A DNA stretch of 64,000 nt from Bryum argenteum. Lineage: Eukaryota; Streptophyta; Bryopsida; Bryales; Bryaceae. Shown piece after piece: positions 25,363 to 36,047 of this stretch. The notes under the pieces were generated by a model that searched no databases, was not told where the DNA came from, and saw nothing but the letters and a program-made list of their open reading frames with translations. The translations under genes were made by a program, and so were the position numbers. Location: assembly GCA_037043015.1 (NCBI GenBank), contig CM073325.1, positions 12,565,001-12,629,000 on the forward strand, given 5' to 3'. The first letter of the stretch is position 1, and every line of letters starts with the position of its first letter.

Positions 25363-26400
25363 TTAATTATTGTACTTATTGATTATATTCTTATTGTAAT
25401 TAGTAACTCTGAAAGCAATTAATAAGCTAAGTTCTGAGTAGGTCAAAGTCTACATTTCATTCTAGCCTTTCTCGTTCTCAAGATCCAACAAACGTTTCGT
25501 ATTTTGTTCTAGAGATGCAAACAAAGTTATGTAGCATGCGATAAGCTCGAATGCATGGGCATCTGTTGGTTTTTGAAGCCACTACCCTAGCTAGAGATCG
25601 AGCAGACATGTTTTCCAATAAGCATGATAATGGGATGATTACGTTCGATTCCCAAACATCACCATGATTTTTAAATTGTGGAGACCGTGATTGTCGCTCC
25701 CCGTGAGAACGCATGGGGCCACTATAGTCCGTTTGTTGTCGCAAGATGATCATCAACTTGAGACAACATGCATATATTGAGAATAAACTAAGTTCACTTG
25801 AGAACCCCCTTTTGTAGTAAGGAATATGAAGTAGAATTTGAGACTTGGGAAACTCTTGGTTCAATGAACATTTATTCGAATGTTGTTTCATCCTTGTCAC
25901 GTTGGTACATACTTGAAACTTCCAAAAAAATTAAAAATTTAGTAAGATTTTTTGGAAGAAGTTAACATTTTGAGATGTAGAATAAGAGATTGTCTCTCTC
26001 AAAGTTTTGTTGTCATCACAAGAGTTTTTGTAGTCAATATAATTGTTTTTGTTTACTAATGGGACAATGTTATAGTTTTACAATTGGTACAATTTTAGGC
26101 ATGTGAGTGAGGTAAATAATCTCTCTAATAGAAAATACTAAACATTTGCGATATTTTCTAGCATTTTTTCTGTAAAGATCAAAGAAACTATAGAGGTCAA
26201 AATACACTTCACCGATAAGCAACTCTTGAGTGGAGCAACATACATGCACCAACGTCCGCCTCCCATAATGGATATTAGATGCGAGTTTTTGAGGAGTGGT
26301 GTTCTACGCTAGTGTCGATACTCATTATATGCAAGTCCACTGATGGCGCAACATTTACTTGCGAGTTTATTTTCCAGTCGTCACCGGACACTTCTGCACT

Positions 26401-26701
26401 ACACAAGAGTTGTTAATTAGTGTTACGTGGAGATTAGTGTAACGGTTTATTTTTGGTGTAATGACACTATTTCTCAACTCTCTTAAGATTAGTGTTCACT
26501 TGGGGCCGCCCTTGCAATCATTGTCCCTTGTCGTTTCTACAAGTCACCAATTGCACCACTTTCAATAAATTCTTCGAATTGCATACTATCACATTTAGTG
26601 TTATGGTTTGACGATCAGTATTATAATACTACGGTGACGTGTGACATCCAGTGTTCCGGTTCGCAATTAACGCTTGTAACACTAATTAACAACTCGTGTG
26701 T
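26401..26701. mobile_element. MITE with 26-bp terminal inverted repeats
   Basis: Ends ACACAAGAGTTGTTAATTAG... (26401-26426) and its inverse at 26676-26701 differ at one position. The interior is non-coding. A reversed, diverged copy is at about 63652-63898 (shares CCAATTGCACCACTT, GGGGCCGCCC and the terminal TAACACTAATTAACA). Confidence 0.75.
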
Positions 26702-27316
26702 AACGACAATTGTAAGCCGAGCGGAAGGAACATGAGCGTACATGTAAAAAATAGTGCAAGAGTGGCAGCTGGTCAAATGGACCTTGCAAGTAGCACTTTA
26801 TTCTCAAGCATGGTAAAAAAATGCAGACTTACAAAATTAGCAAGCTTACAAAGAAGGCATTTCAATTATTTTTAAAAAGAGTCACTCCCACTGCATGGGA
26901 GCCAGTCAGAGCCTCCATTGTTTTAAAATTAGTCAAAAAAATAAATAATACAGTACAGTAGTTTGCTGATCCAGCAATTCTGGCCAAATTTGCATTTTGA
27001 AGGATCGTCTGCATGTTCTTTATCAGTTTCGAGCAATTTGGAAGCTACGGCGTCCAACAATGTCTAGACATGTGTTGTTAGCAATCGTAGCAAGTTTCCG
27101 CCTATCGTACCATGAAGTCGTTTTCTTATGCGATTGCGGCATGCACATATGAGGATTACACTAAAGGCATTCATTTGGAGGGACGAGACACTTTGATTGA
27201 ACGATACTCTACAAGTACAATTCTTTCTTCGCGTGTACAATTAGATGGGTTACTTAGACGGCAAGATTGAAAAAAGTCAATGATTTTCATCAAGCTCTTC
27301 ACTCGTATTTTAGTTA

Positions 27317-27783
27317 AGAGACGCTTTACATGGGGAGTCAAGGCCAAAAAATCTCCAAAGCCAATTTACTCCATGGGCCACTTGGAGAACACATTAAACA
27401 GTTAAAAAAAAGTTGTGGGCAATTCCCCCCATGTGTAAAGCCCTTGTAGCTGATTTGTAGAAGGAAAAACAAGGCCATGGGGCCTAGTTGTATTATTAGC
27501 TACATTCCATGCTTTTGATTTGCTCACATCAAATTTTTTTAGTAAAATAATGATTTCATATTGAAATTAAGCAACGACCTATGAATTGGCTTTCCATTCT
27601 TGTATCTTTCAACTTTTGGAGTGCGGACCTTGTCATAACTTGTCACCCACCCAATATAATATAATTTCAGAAAATTGGCCTTGACTCTCCATGTAAAGTC
27701 CTTCAGGCCAATTTCAAGAATTGGACCAAGTTACATGAACGGATTTGGCTATGAATTGGCCCCATCAATGGCTTTGCCCCTAA
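27317..27783 (-). mobile_element. Reversed Tourist-like MITE copy
   Basis: It starts AGAGACGCTTTACATGGGGA after TTA and shares TCCATGGGCCACTTGGAGAACACATTAAAC and CAAGGCCATGGGG (each recognisable in inverse in 25175-25362). It ends GGCCCCATCAATGGCTTTGC. With the previous copy it forms a 2.7-kb inverted repeat. Confidence 0.5.
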
Positions 27784-28794
27784 GAATGCGTCATTTCACC
27801 AAGATTGATGAAAATCGTGTTCCACTGGAATATAACTTATCATTGAGCTTGGTGAAAATTGCACACTTTTCCACTAGTGCAATTTTTAAGAGTTTACATA
27901 GCTTCCATTTATTTTAAATCAAACTAAATATTTCTAACCTACATTTCTTCGACTAAGTCAAAGGCTAATGTGATTCTCAAGCCCAAAGTGCAGTGCAAGT
28001 CAAGAAATGAGGTTGTAAATTAATTTGGGCTAGACCAAAAATTTGTTTTCTTGTTCTTGTTTTAGCTTTTATCAATTAAAATATGGGTTTTTCAAATTCC
28101 TTTCTCCAATTTTATGCAAACTTTGCTGGCAATTCCAGTCTGGCTCAAGTTTGATAGCTAGCATGGTGAATAGTAGTCTTGTTAAAGGAATGCAAACAAA
28201 ATTATTATTCTCCTTGTTATTCGTAAGCTTTGTCTGCAAGCATTGCCAATAATAACTCAACCCAGACATTCAATATTACCACTACCAAGTCAAAATGTGA
28301 TTGGCTCAAGAAAGAATTTTTAAAATATTTAAAATAATGTTTTGTTTTTTTAATATCATTAAAGAATAATATTTTGTCGTTTGACTTAGTCTAGAGTGTC
28401 GGTTGTTATTTCGAAGTCTGTAGCAGTTGCTTTAGGAGCAAGTTGTTAGTTAGGGCACTTTTGACTCTTTTGAAATACAACATCTATTTTTGGCAAGTTT
28501 GAATAACACTTGTACTCCAATCATTTCACTCCACTTTCTATTAAAAGAAGCAAAAGAACAACAAACAAAAAGAAAATAAGGAAGAAAGGAAGAAAGAAAG
28601 AGTAATGAACAAATTACAAGTAAATTGTTGAATTGAATCAAACTTATGTCAGTTTAAAATGACTCTTTGTGATATTTGAGTTATTCGTAAAGTAGAGGCA
28701 AAAATCCTTTTTTGTGGAGTAAGAGAGAGAGAGTCAAAAGGATTTTTGCTGGAGTTTAGTAACACACCATAGCAAGACTCCTTGCTCCCGTAGG

Positions 28795-29010
28795 AAATAA
28801 ATTTAGCCAACTTTGACCATTATAATCTCACAAGTGAAGAAGACTGAACGAGATAAATTTTTACACTTAGTAGAGGGCCAAGTTAACTTCAAGATCCTAC
28901 AATGAGAGCTTCTAAAAAAAAAAAATCTTAGATTGAATTTTGTTTGTCACATTTGGAGAAGAATGCCATTTTCTAAAATTTAGGCAATTTTGCATCAAAG
29001 ATCTCTAGGG
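28795..29010 (-). mobile_element. Family 4 element, incomplete reversed copy
   Basis: This is the reverse complement of most of 23095-23344 (CCAACTTTGACCATTATAATCTCA at one side, CATCAAAGATCTCTAGGG at the other). It lies directly against the family 1 copy at 29016. Confidence 0.65.
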
Positions 29011-29015
29011 CTTAA

Positions 29016-29378
29016 CCTCTTAAACGCCCAAGCAAGCGCGAGGGGCTTGATTCCAAGAGAATCTTCCTTGTAGCTCTCACTGTACTCAACTTTTCACTTA
29101 TATTTTGATGTCAAACTGGTCACCTTCTTGTGATGCATTCAAAAAGTGAAATTTTACAATTCACATCACAATTTGTATGAGTGATTTGGTGCTTTGAAAG
29201 GATTGTGGTAGGTAGGTTGGGGTTGTACATAACCTTGTAGGACGTTGCAAGCTCATCATTGATTGGTCCATTCATGATGCCCAAGTTCAAAAAGTGCACT
29301 ATTCATGATGCCCAAGTCCAAAAGATGTTGTGATCCAATTTTGGGCTGCCCGTTTTAGACCCCATGGGCGTTTAAGGG
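29016..29378 (+). mobile_element. TTAA-flanked short element, family 1
   Basis: 363 bp between TTAA at 29012-29015 and TTAA at 29379-29382. The ends are CCTCTTAAACGCCC and GGGCGTTTAAGGG. It abuts a partial copy of the family 4 element (about 28795-29010). Confidence 0.85.
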
Positions 29379-29768
29379 TTAATAGCTTCATTATTAATTA
29401 GGCTTCCCACCCGGATCAACCACAACTTTTGTTATACAGACATATCACTCCGGAAAGGACAACTTTTGTTATACAAACACATCATTTAGAGAAGACGAGA
29501 AATTTGATAATAAAGTGGCGGAGAGGAGGTTAGTACTGTTGACATTCTTACCAACCCAAAGTGCACACAAGCAAGTAAAGAAAGCCCAAAAACTGGGAAA
29601 TGGTCGGTTCAAGCCATGTTCGATCACTGTAGGGGAATCTCGCTCTCTCTCCTCCAACTCCCCAACTCACGAAAATAAAACCATGCAAAAAAAACCAAAC
29701 AAAATTATCACCGGAGGGAGATTCTATTATTGGCATGCGATGAAATTTTTTTCTTACCATGACTAGCC

Positions 29769-30250
29769 CTTAAGCGGGCCGAATGTCGAAAATCGACATT
29801 CTGGATGACAGAAACTTTGGAGAGCCATACCTTCTTCATCCGGACTCCGTTTTGGACGAAATCACTTGGGTTGGGTCCCAAATCAAGTTTAGTTCATGTC
29901 ATAAAAATCTCAGACCCACACAATGAAGTATGAATTAATGGCATGCATTTCAGTGACAGCAGCCTAGTTTTAGACATTTTTTCCTTTGTAAAATTTAGGG
30001 CAGTTTTCACCATTGCAGGGCCATAATTTGCACAAAGAAATTTTTCTCATGGTTTTTTTTTTTTTTCAAGGATGCTACTGAGATGAAGGTGAACAACATT
30101 CTAATTGGTGACTTTTTCATTGCAATAAGTCTAATGGTAGCATTTTCACTTTAAAGTGAAAATGATGAAATTATGTGATCATTTTTGAGTATTAATACAT
30201 TATGATCTCGCAATCTATGAAGCCTCATGACTCAAAATTTGACCCACATG
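29769..30250 (+). mobile_element. Family 3 element, partial or diverged copy
   Basis: It begins CCCTTAAGCGGGCCGAATGTCGAAAATCGACATTC when read in pieces of the family 3 pattern, then follows the 48399 element (CTTCTTCATCCGGACTCCGTTTTGGACGAAAT region). The left flank is CTAG, not TTAA, and the right end is not resolved. A reversed, more diverged relative lies at about 13560-14330. Confidence 0.5.
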
Positions 30251-30259
30251 ATGTTCAAT

Positions 30260-30486
30260 ATCTATATTACAATACAGGAGGCTTTGTCTCACACGACGGT
30301 TCCGCGCTGGAATCCGTCGTGGAGACTTGCCTCATGTATCCACACAACCAATATTGGAATAGAAAGTAAAAAAACTAGAAGTAGATTGTAGCTAAATCTA
30401 TGACTTAGAATTAAAGTAGGAACTGAAAGTAAAAAGAGTAGGAGTAGACTGTTGGTCTTTTGAGAAAGGAACTTCTCTCAAAGAGA
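30260..30486 (+). repeat. Direct repeat, copy 1, flanking the kinase-like fragment
   Basis: The segment 30260-30486 recurs at 30974-31253, almost base for base (offset 714 to the internal GTAGCT, then 767). The second copy carries 53 extra bases at 31108-31160. The copies bracket about 490 bp containing most of the kinase-like frame. Confidence 0.85.
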
Positions 30487-30544
30487 TAAGATTGTTTTAG
30501 ACCTACGGTTAAAAGATAGGAAGATCTATGCGTTAGCTCTAAAA

Positions 30545-31105
30545 TTGAACGGTAATAGGGAGGTTGCTAGACGTAGCTACGGTGTGATTTTTAAGTGTCA
30601 CATAATAGGAGTCGATTTCATTCCAAGGGAAGAGGAGTACGCTTGTAAAGCCTTCATTAGTACTGTTCATAGAAATAGTTTTCAATCAATGAACATAGAA
30701 GCCACAAGTTGTCCTTTGGTCCATCCTCTATTTATGAAATTATTTGCCATACATCCTTCTAAACCGCATGGATATATGCGATGGTGGAATGCTGGAACTT
30801 GGAGAAGTATGGTCTTGAAGCGCAATGGAAAATCACGTATGGAGCCAGGAGTGGATGCTGACAATGTGAAGTTGTTTCAACGACTACGAATCCGATTGTC
30901 TTGGCACTTTTTATTTGGTATGCTATTTCTGTATAAAAATGGTAGCATACATTGTGATTTGTTTCCCGACAACATCTATATTACAATACAGGAGGCTTTG
31001 TCTCACACGACGGTTCCGCGCTGGAATCCGTCGTGGAGACTTGCCTCATGTATCCACACAACCAATATTGGAATAGAAAGTAAAAAAACTAGAAGTAGAT
31101 TGTAG
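30545..31105 (+). pseudogene. Decayed protein-kinase N-lobe and catalytic-loop fragment
   Basis: A 186-codon frame, opening without a convincing ATG, reads like a eukaryotic protein kinase. RSYGVIFKC resembles the glycine-rich loop with its first glycine lost. EYACKAF resembles the VAIK lysine strand. LFLYKNGSIHCDLFPDNIYI resembles the HxDLxPxNI catalytic loop, with Phe replacing the usual Lys. No DFG or APE segment follows: the frame runs into the duplicated flank described separately and stops. Seen: the motif order. Inferred: a pseudogene fragment of a kinase, since the catalytic Lys of the loop and the whole C-lobe are missing. Confidence 0.5.
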
Positions 31106-31253
31106 CTCTTTTGGGTATCTTGATGGTAAAGAGATAAAGATGTGATAGTAAAGTTTAGAAAAATCTATGACTTAGAATTAAAGTAGGAACTGAAAGTAAA
31201 AAGAGTAGGAGTAGACTGTTGGTCTTTTGAGAAAGGAACTTCTCTCAAAGAGA
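30974..31253 (+). repeat. Direct repeat, copy 2, with a 53-bp insertion
   Basis: This is the partner of 30260-30486. It contains the C-terminal 40 or so codons of the kinase-like frame, so copy 1 has the same coding scrap upstream without its frame. It could be an unequal-exchange tandem duplication or short LTR-like ends; I see no clear TG...CA termini. Confidence 0.85.
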
Positions 31254-31259
31254 TTTTTT

Positions 31260-33200
31260 AAAATTTTCTGTATCAACTTATTTGAAGTTTATGAATGTTT
31301 TATAACTTTAGGCAATCCAAGTTGAACGTGCTCAACGGCACGGGTCCCACTAGTGTCTACAACAAGATTGTACGGTTGAGATTTGGATAACACACTTTTA
31401 CCTCCACCTATGACAATGCTTTTGAGGATGTGATCATTTTACTACAAATGAGTCAAACCATTTAGGGGCTAGATACCGAAACGAAACAGGTTCCGCCATA
31501 GCCGCAACCTCCTCCTCCAATTCCTGTCCCCCTTTTTCATTTGTTTGCCGCCCCCACTTCCGTATGCATAATTCAAGGGCTTGCTTTGAAACGAAACTCT
31601 ACACGGACCATGTCCCTGAGTCACTCTGAACCAACTGTTGCCCCATATTCTCTGCGTACTTTTAATGCATACATGACAACATGCTCTAATCATGAGCGAC
31701 CATTTAAGTAACTTTTATTTCTTCTTCTAAGGACCACTTTATACACAGGCTGGGGCACGTCGAAGAGCGGGCCAGATTCAACGGCCACTGGGGGAGTTCG
31801 GGCCACGGTAAACCTTGTCCCAGTCGCATCACTAGGTCCCGAACATTTGGGCGTCAAAACAGTGCCACATAGGAAACATTGAAGTTCCGGTCGGGCCCTA
31901 GTATAAAGGCCTTCGGCTCGATTTGAAAAAATCGAGCCGTCCTGGTTGAAATTTGAAGAATTTGGGCGGGCCCTTAAATAATCCTGCCTCAAGTGTAGAG
32001 AGCATGAGCACCCATACTCGCCAAGGGTCTGATACACGCAATAAAGTGAATGAGAAGTGCTAAGGGCCCTTCAAAAATGCCTCTCAGCTCTCTACTTTGG
32101 CGCCTCAAGAAATGACCCTCCAAATCCAAGGTTAGTTGACTAAATCTGACTTTCTACTTGGGATTAATGCAGAGACTACTCTACATGCACTTTTGGTGCC
32201 CGAGGGGTCCTCATGGGTGGATTATAGATGTACATTTTTAGCGAGTATGGGTGGAGATGCTCCGTGGACCACATTTTTTCATGGTCATCATAATAGAAAA
32301 ATCTCTTGCATTGGGGCCTTAGAAAAATAGACAAGGGGTTTCCATTTTTATTTTGTTTGGGGAATAGAGATCCTTTGTTTGATCAAAAGTACGAGGAGGA
32401 ATTTGAATTTGTCTCGCTGGCAGCCATCATGAGAATGTGAGGCCCACATTCGTTCGTAGAGCTCCAGTTTTTGAGGATCTGGCACCATGGACGTACAGAC
32501 AAGTGGTGACATACCATTGTTACCATTGTACTCGAATTTGTTTTGGCATCAAACTAGGGAGATTGATTTTTGAGTTTTGAGTATGTACCATTGTGAATGA
32601 GTACTTTGGGATTATGTGAGATGTGGCAAAAGATGGTGAAGGTCTTTGCCATAGAGGATAATGAAGAGTGAACGTGGAGATTTGAGGTTGAGCTAAGAAC
32701 AATGATAGTTTGTTGGTCTTTGCAACTTTTCCTCTAACCATTTGTTGTTTTCAATGATAAAAGATTTGAGGCTCGCCCAACATTCATGGATGTTGTGAAA
32801 CATGTCTTGGAAATTGTTTGATACCTACTATATATCTACATGGTAATGAGAAGATGGTTGCCTTGAATTTAATATATTTTCTACCTCAACATTCTTCTAA
32901 GCTTTTTAAGAGTACTCTCGTTCACAAAAAATTGATAATCGTTAAGTAGGATTGAAGAATCTTGTATTTGGTTCCTTCATGAATTTGTGGACAAAAATTT
33001 GTGTCGTGATTGTAGATGTTGCAAGATGTGTCGTAGAGAAAAGGTGTTTATAGCTCCTACAAAAAAAAAACCATTTAAAAAAAAATTAATTAGATATTTA
33101 ATGAAAATTGTCACATTGTATGAATAATATATATGTTCAACTTTTAAAATCCCAAGCTTTCAAGAGTTACTCAGAGGCCTCTCTGAACCTCGTTGAATTA
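31260..33200. other. Intergenic DNA, no gene apart from a LINE scrap
   Basis: A GC-richer patch near 31690-32060 has open frames on the minus strand, without motifs that I recognise. Nothing else is supported. Confidence 0.35.
32136..32330 (+). pseudogene. LINE ORF2 scrap, endonuclease-RT linker type
   Basis: A 64-codon frame ends with GGDAPWTTFFHGHHNRKISCIGAL cut here to its key features: GD..(W)T.FFH......(N)RKI..I..L. This is the pattern of the segment between endonuclease and reverse transcriptase in plant LINEs (GD.NT.FFH....RR..N.I..L). Neighbouring sequence shows no further convincing motif. Confidence 0.4.
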
Positions 33201-33207
33201 TTTGAAG

Positions 33208-33518
33208 CAATTGACGAGGAAGTTTGAAAGTTTCAACTGGCAACAAAAAGTTCTTCAGATTAGTTCAACTACTTCGTGTACTTGAAATGTCAAGGTTGTA
33301 AAAGTAAATTAGGTGAGCTAGATCACAAGGTTTACCACCGACATTTGTTCACGTAAACCTGTGCAATTGATGAGGAAGTTTGAAACTTTCAAACTGGCAA
33401 CATAAAGTTCTGCAAATTAGTTCACCTACGTGGCATGTACTTGAAATGTTAAGTTTGTAAAAATAAATGTACTACGCTAGATCACAAGGTTTACCACCGA
33501 CATTTGTTCACATGAACT
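33208..33518 (+). repeat. Tandem duplication of about 156 bp
   Basis: Two copies starting at 33208 and 33364 (CAATTGA.GAGGAAGTTTGAAA), each ending CAAGGTTTACCACCGACATTTGTTCAC when read in two pieces. The copies differ by scattered substitutions. Confidence 0.8.
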
Positions 33519-34179
33519 TATTGGCCGGTCTCTGTTCTCCCATCAGAATATTCCAGTTTGGTAAATGTCTCCTCATTGCGATTCAGTTGCTTTTGGAAAT
33601 CATTAACACCGTGGAACCTGCCGTATAATTCACATACTGTAAAAGAGAGATCGCAAACAATGATCTTACAACTAGGGTGCACATTTTTGGAAGCGGAATA
33701 TAAACCCTCACAACACCAAAAAGTAGTTAACACAAAGTCCCTTTCTCCCCGTGCTCTCCACGTACACTAACATTCATCCACGTGTCCAACCGCTCAAAAC
33801 AAGAACCCAGTTCGGTAGACAAGCGACCACAATCATGCAAACCGCAAGCAACCAATTAACTCATCTCTAACCAGGGTTAGCGAAAAACGAGCGGCAGCCA
33901 GCCTGGCAACCACGGAGTCCACCTTAGTCATCTACGGAAGCCCAAGATTCCAGCGAGCCAATGGCGACTGACGCTAATCGGAGGTAACTGGCGCCAAACG
34001 ACGCCACCTGGCTGACAACGGCCGCGCGGGAGATCCACCTGTACCAGCCCTCGACAATCTACCACACCCGAACATACTCTACCCCGCCCCGCCACCTCCG
34101 ACGTAGCGATGGCGATGGTGGTACCCGCAAATACTTCACAAGCACAGATCCTTTTACAATTTACATGCAATCACTACTG

Positions 34180-34270
34180 GCAAAAGATTCAACAGTAGAG
34201 TGCGATTCTGCCGAAGGATTCAACTGTAGAGTTTTGGTTTTGGCGAAGGATTGAACTGTAGAGTATGATT
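34180..34270 (+). repeat. Short tandem repeat in the TPP upstream region
   Basis: GATT(C/G)AAC(A/T)GTAGAGT occurs three times within 90 bp, alternating with GCGAAGGATT-like segments. It sits in the GC-rich upstream region of the TPP gene. Confidence 0.6.
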
Positions 34271-34668
34271 TCGTAGGTTTTGCGATGAGGGAGGGGCAGA
34301 CAAGCGGAAGCTACCACATGCATTAAATCGCGCGGGGGAGTCAAGGGAGTTGTTAAGAATCGGAGGCTGCGCGGTTGCTTCGGGCGGAGCACAGACAGCG
34401 CGAGTTCGGGAAAGGGTGGCTGGCTGCCGTGACTTCTGCGCGATTGCCTGCAGAAACTACAGAGGGAGTGAAGGTGAGGTGGTCATGGAACTTACTGTTG
34501 GAGTGCTGTTGTTGTTACAGGCAGTGCCGGTGTATGACTGTCTGACCGATTCTGACGTGAGTGACTGACGCTCTCTGACTTCTCTGGCGGCCTGGCAGCC
34601 CTGGCTCGTGCTCGGCCGTCGAGTCCTGTGCACCTGCCACTCCTCCTCTCCCTGCCTTGTCAGGGGAG

Positions 34669-34677
34669 TATAAAAAG
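34669..34677 (+). promoter_or_regulatory. TATA box upstream of the trehalose-phosphate phosphatase gene
   Basis: TATAAAAAG follows a GC-rich stretch (about 33890-34660) in otherwise AT-rich DNA and precedes the TPP start codon by 1.38 kb. A strong donor-like AAAGTAAGTAAG (intron from 34939) and an acceptor TTTCAG (ending 35976) would define a leader intron of about 1.04 kb, leaving about 300 nt of 5' UTR. The motifs are seen; transcript structure is inferred. Confidence 0.45.
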
Positions 34678-36047
34678 TCGCCAGCGAGGTTGGAGGAGCC
34701 TTGTTACTTATTATTCTTGGCCTCCTTCGTGTTTGTGGTTCGGAGTTGCTCAGTTGTTGCCCCGTGCATGCAACTCGACGCGTTGTTCGCCTTTGTTGAA
34801 AACCTTTGCTTGTTTTGTGTTTTACTTCAGCGTCCTTGCCACGATTTGGCTACTCGACATTTTGTATTTAGGTATGCACTCATCGAGATCTGTCCTAATT
34901 GCGTTTCTTTCCTTTTCTTTGTACGAGAATCCACCAAAGTAAGTAAGCAAGCAGCCATTAGGCCTTCTCGTATTCGTAGAGGTTATTGTCTCTTCAAATT
35001 GCGAGATCCAGTAAATTTTGTCGTGCGTCTCTCGGGTATCTCCGCCGTGACTTGGAATTCGACATTTTGTGCGTCCGTGTGCTATGATCTTGATGCGAAG
35101 GCTGATCCGATTGGAAGTAATTAAAGTGATCGACAGAACTGTTGAGGTCTTAGTGATTGAAGTTGAAGGGAGTGGCAAGGCGAGAGAGAATTCCTTTTGC
35201 GAAGGGGCAATCTGGTAGCTTTGTCACTTGCCGACAATGAGCCAGTCGGAGTTCACGATTTTGCTGTGTAGTCTGCTGTCATTGATTGGTGATTTGTCTG
35301 AGTCTGCGCTTTTGTTCGAAGTAGAGTGTATTTGGTAACTGCTCGTAGATTTCTAAATCTTCATGCAACTGAATTAGTGGTTAGTTAATAAGTGCTTCGT
35401 TCGTAGTGTATGCTTGGTGTGACTGGCAAGCCAGCGGTTAGCAAGATCTGGCAGTTTTGCATCACAATGTCAACATGTCTAGTAACCCTTTTCCACACTT
35501 TAACTCAAATTCCGTCATCTAAAGTCGTCATCACTCAAAACTTCGTAGCTTGCACACTAACTTGTCAAAAATGGCGCTCACCAGAGCAGAACCCTAAGAG
35601 AGCATGAAGCAGGGAGTTTTCTATCGAATGTCCAAGCGGAGTGTGTAATGGTGACTGACGTTACTTGCATGGTGTGCGACAGGTGCTGAACGAAAGAGCT
35701 GTAACAACCTACGCGTCCCATTGGGACATTATCGCGCAGTCGATCGCCGCCGTGTTCTGTTGCTAATTGCGGACTTGTTCCCACCTGAATTTATCTGATC
35801 ACCAATGCTTCAGCAGTTCCTTGCTTGTTTGCGTTGCGTGGCAGCCCGAATTCAGTGTACTCATCTTAACTTACTGGAGTACTAGCTATATAGTCAAGGA
35901 TAAGTCTTGCTTTCCAGAGTATAGAAAGAAGAGAGAGTAGTTCCTGATTGGATCTGCAAATCAGAGCAAGTTTCAGGTAATAGAGTGTCGTATCGTGGAA
36001 GGGTTCCCAGTAACCTGTGTTCCGGGAGCCGTAGGCCGCCAGTAGCC

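Noticed and set aside
33928..34170. A GC-rich minus-strand frame of 80 codons upstream of TPP
   Set aside because: It is short, low in complexity and inside the promoter island; composition alone explains the lack of stops.
34657..35124. Overlapping open frames of 104 and 155 codons after the TATA box
   Set aside because: They overlap in different frames, have no recognisable motif and fall across a probable leader intron of the TPP gene.
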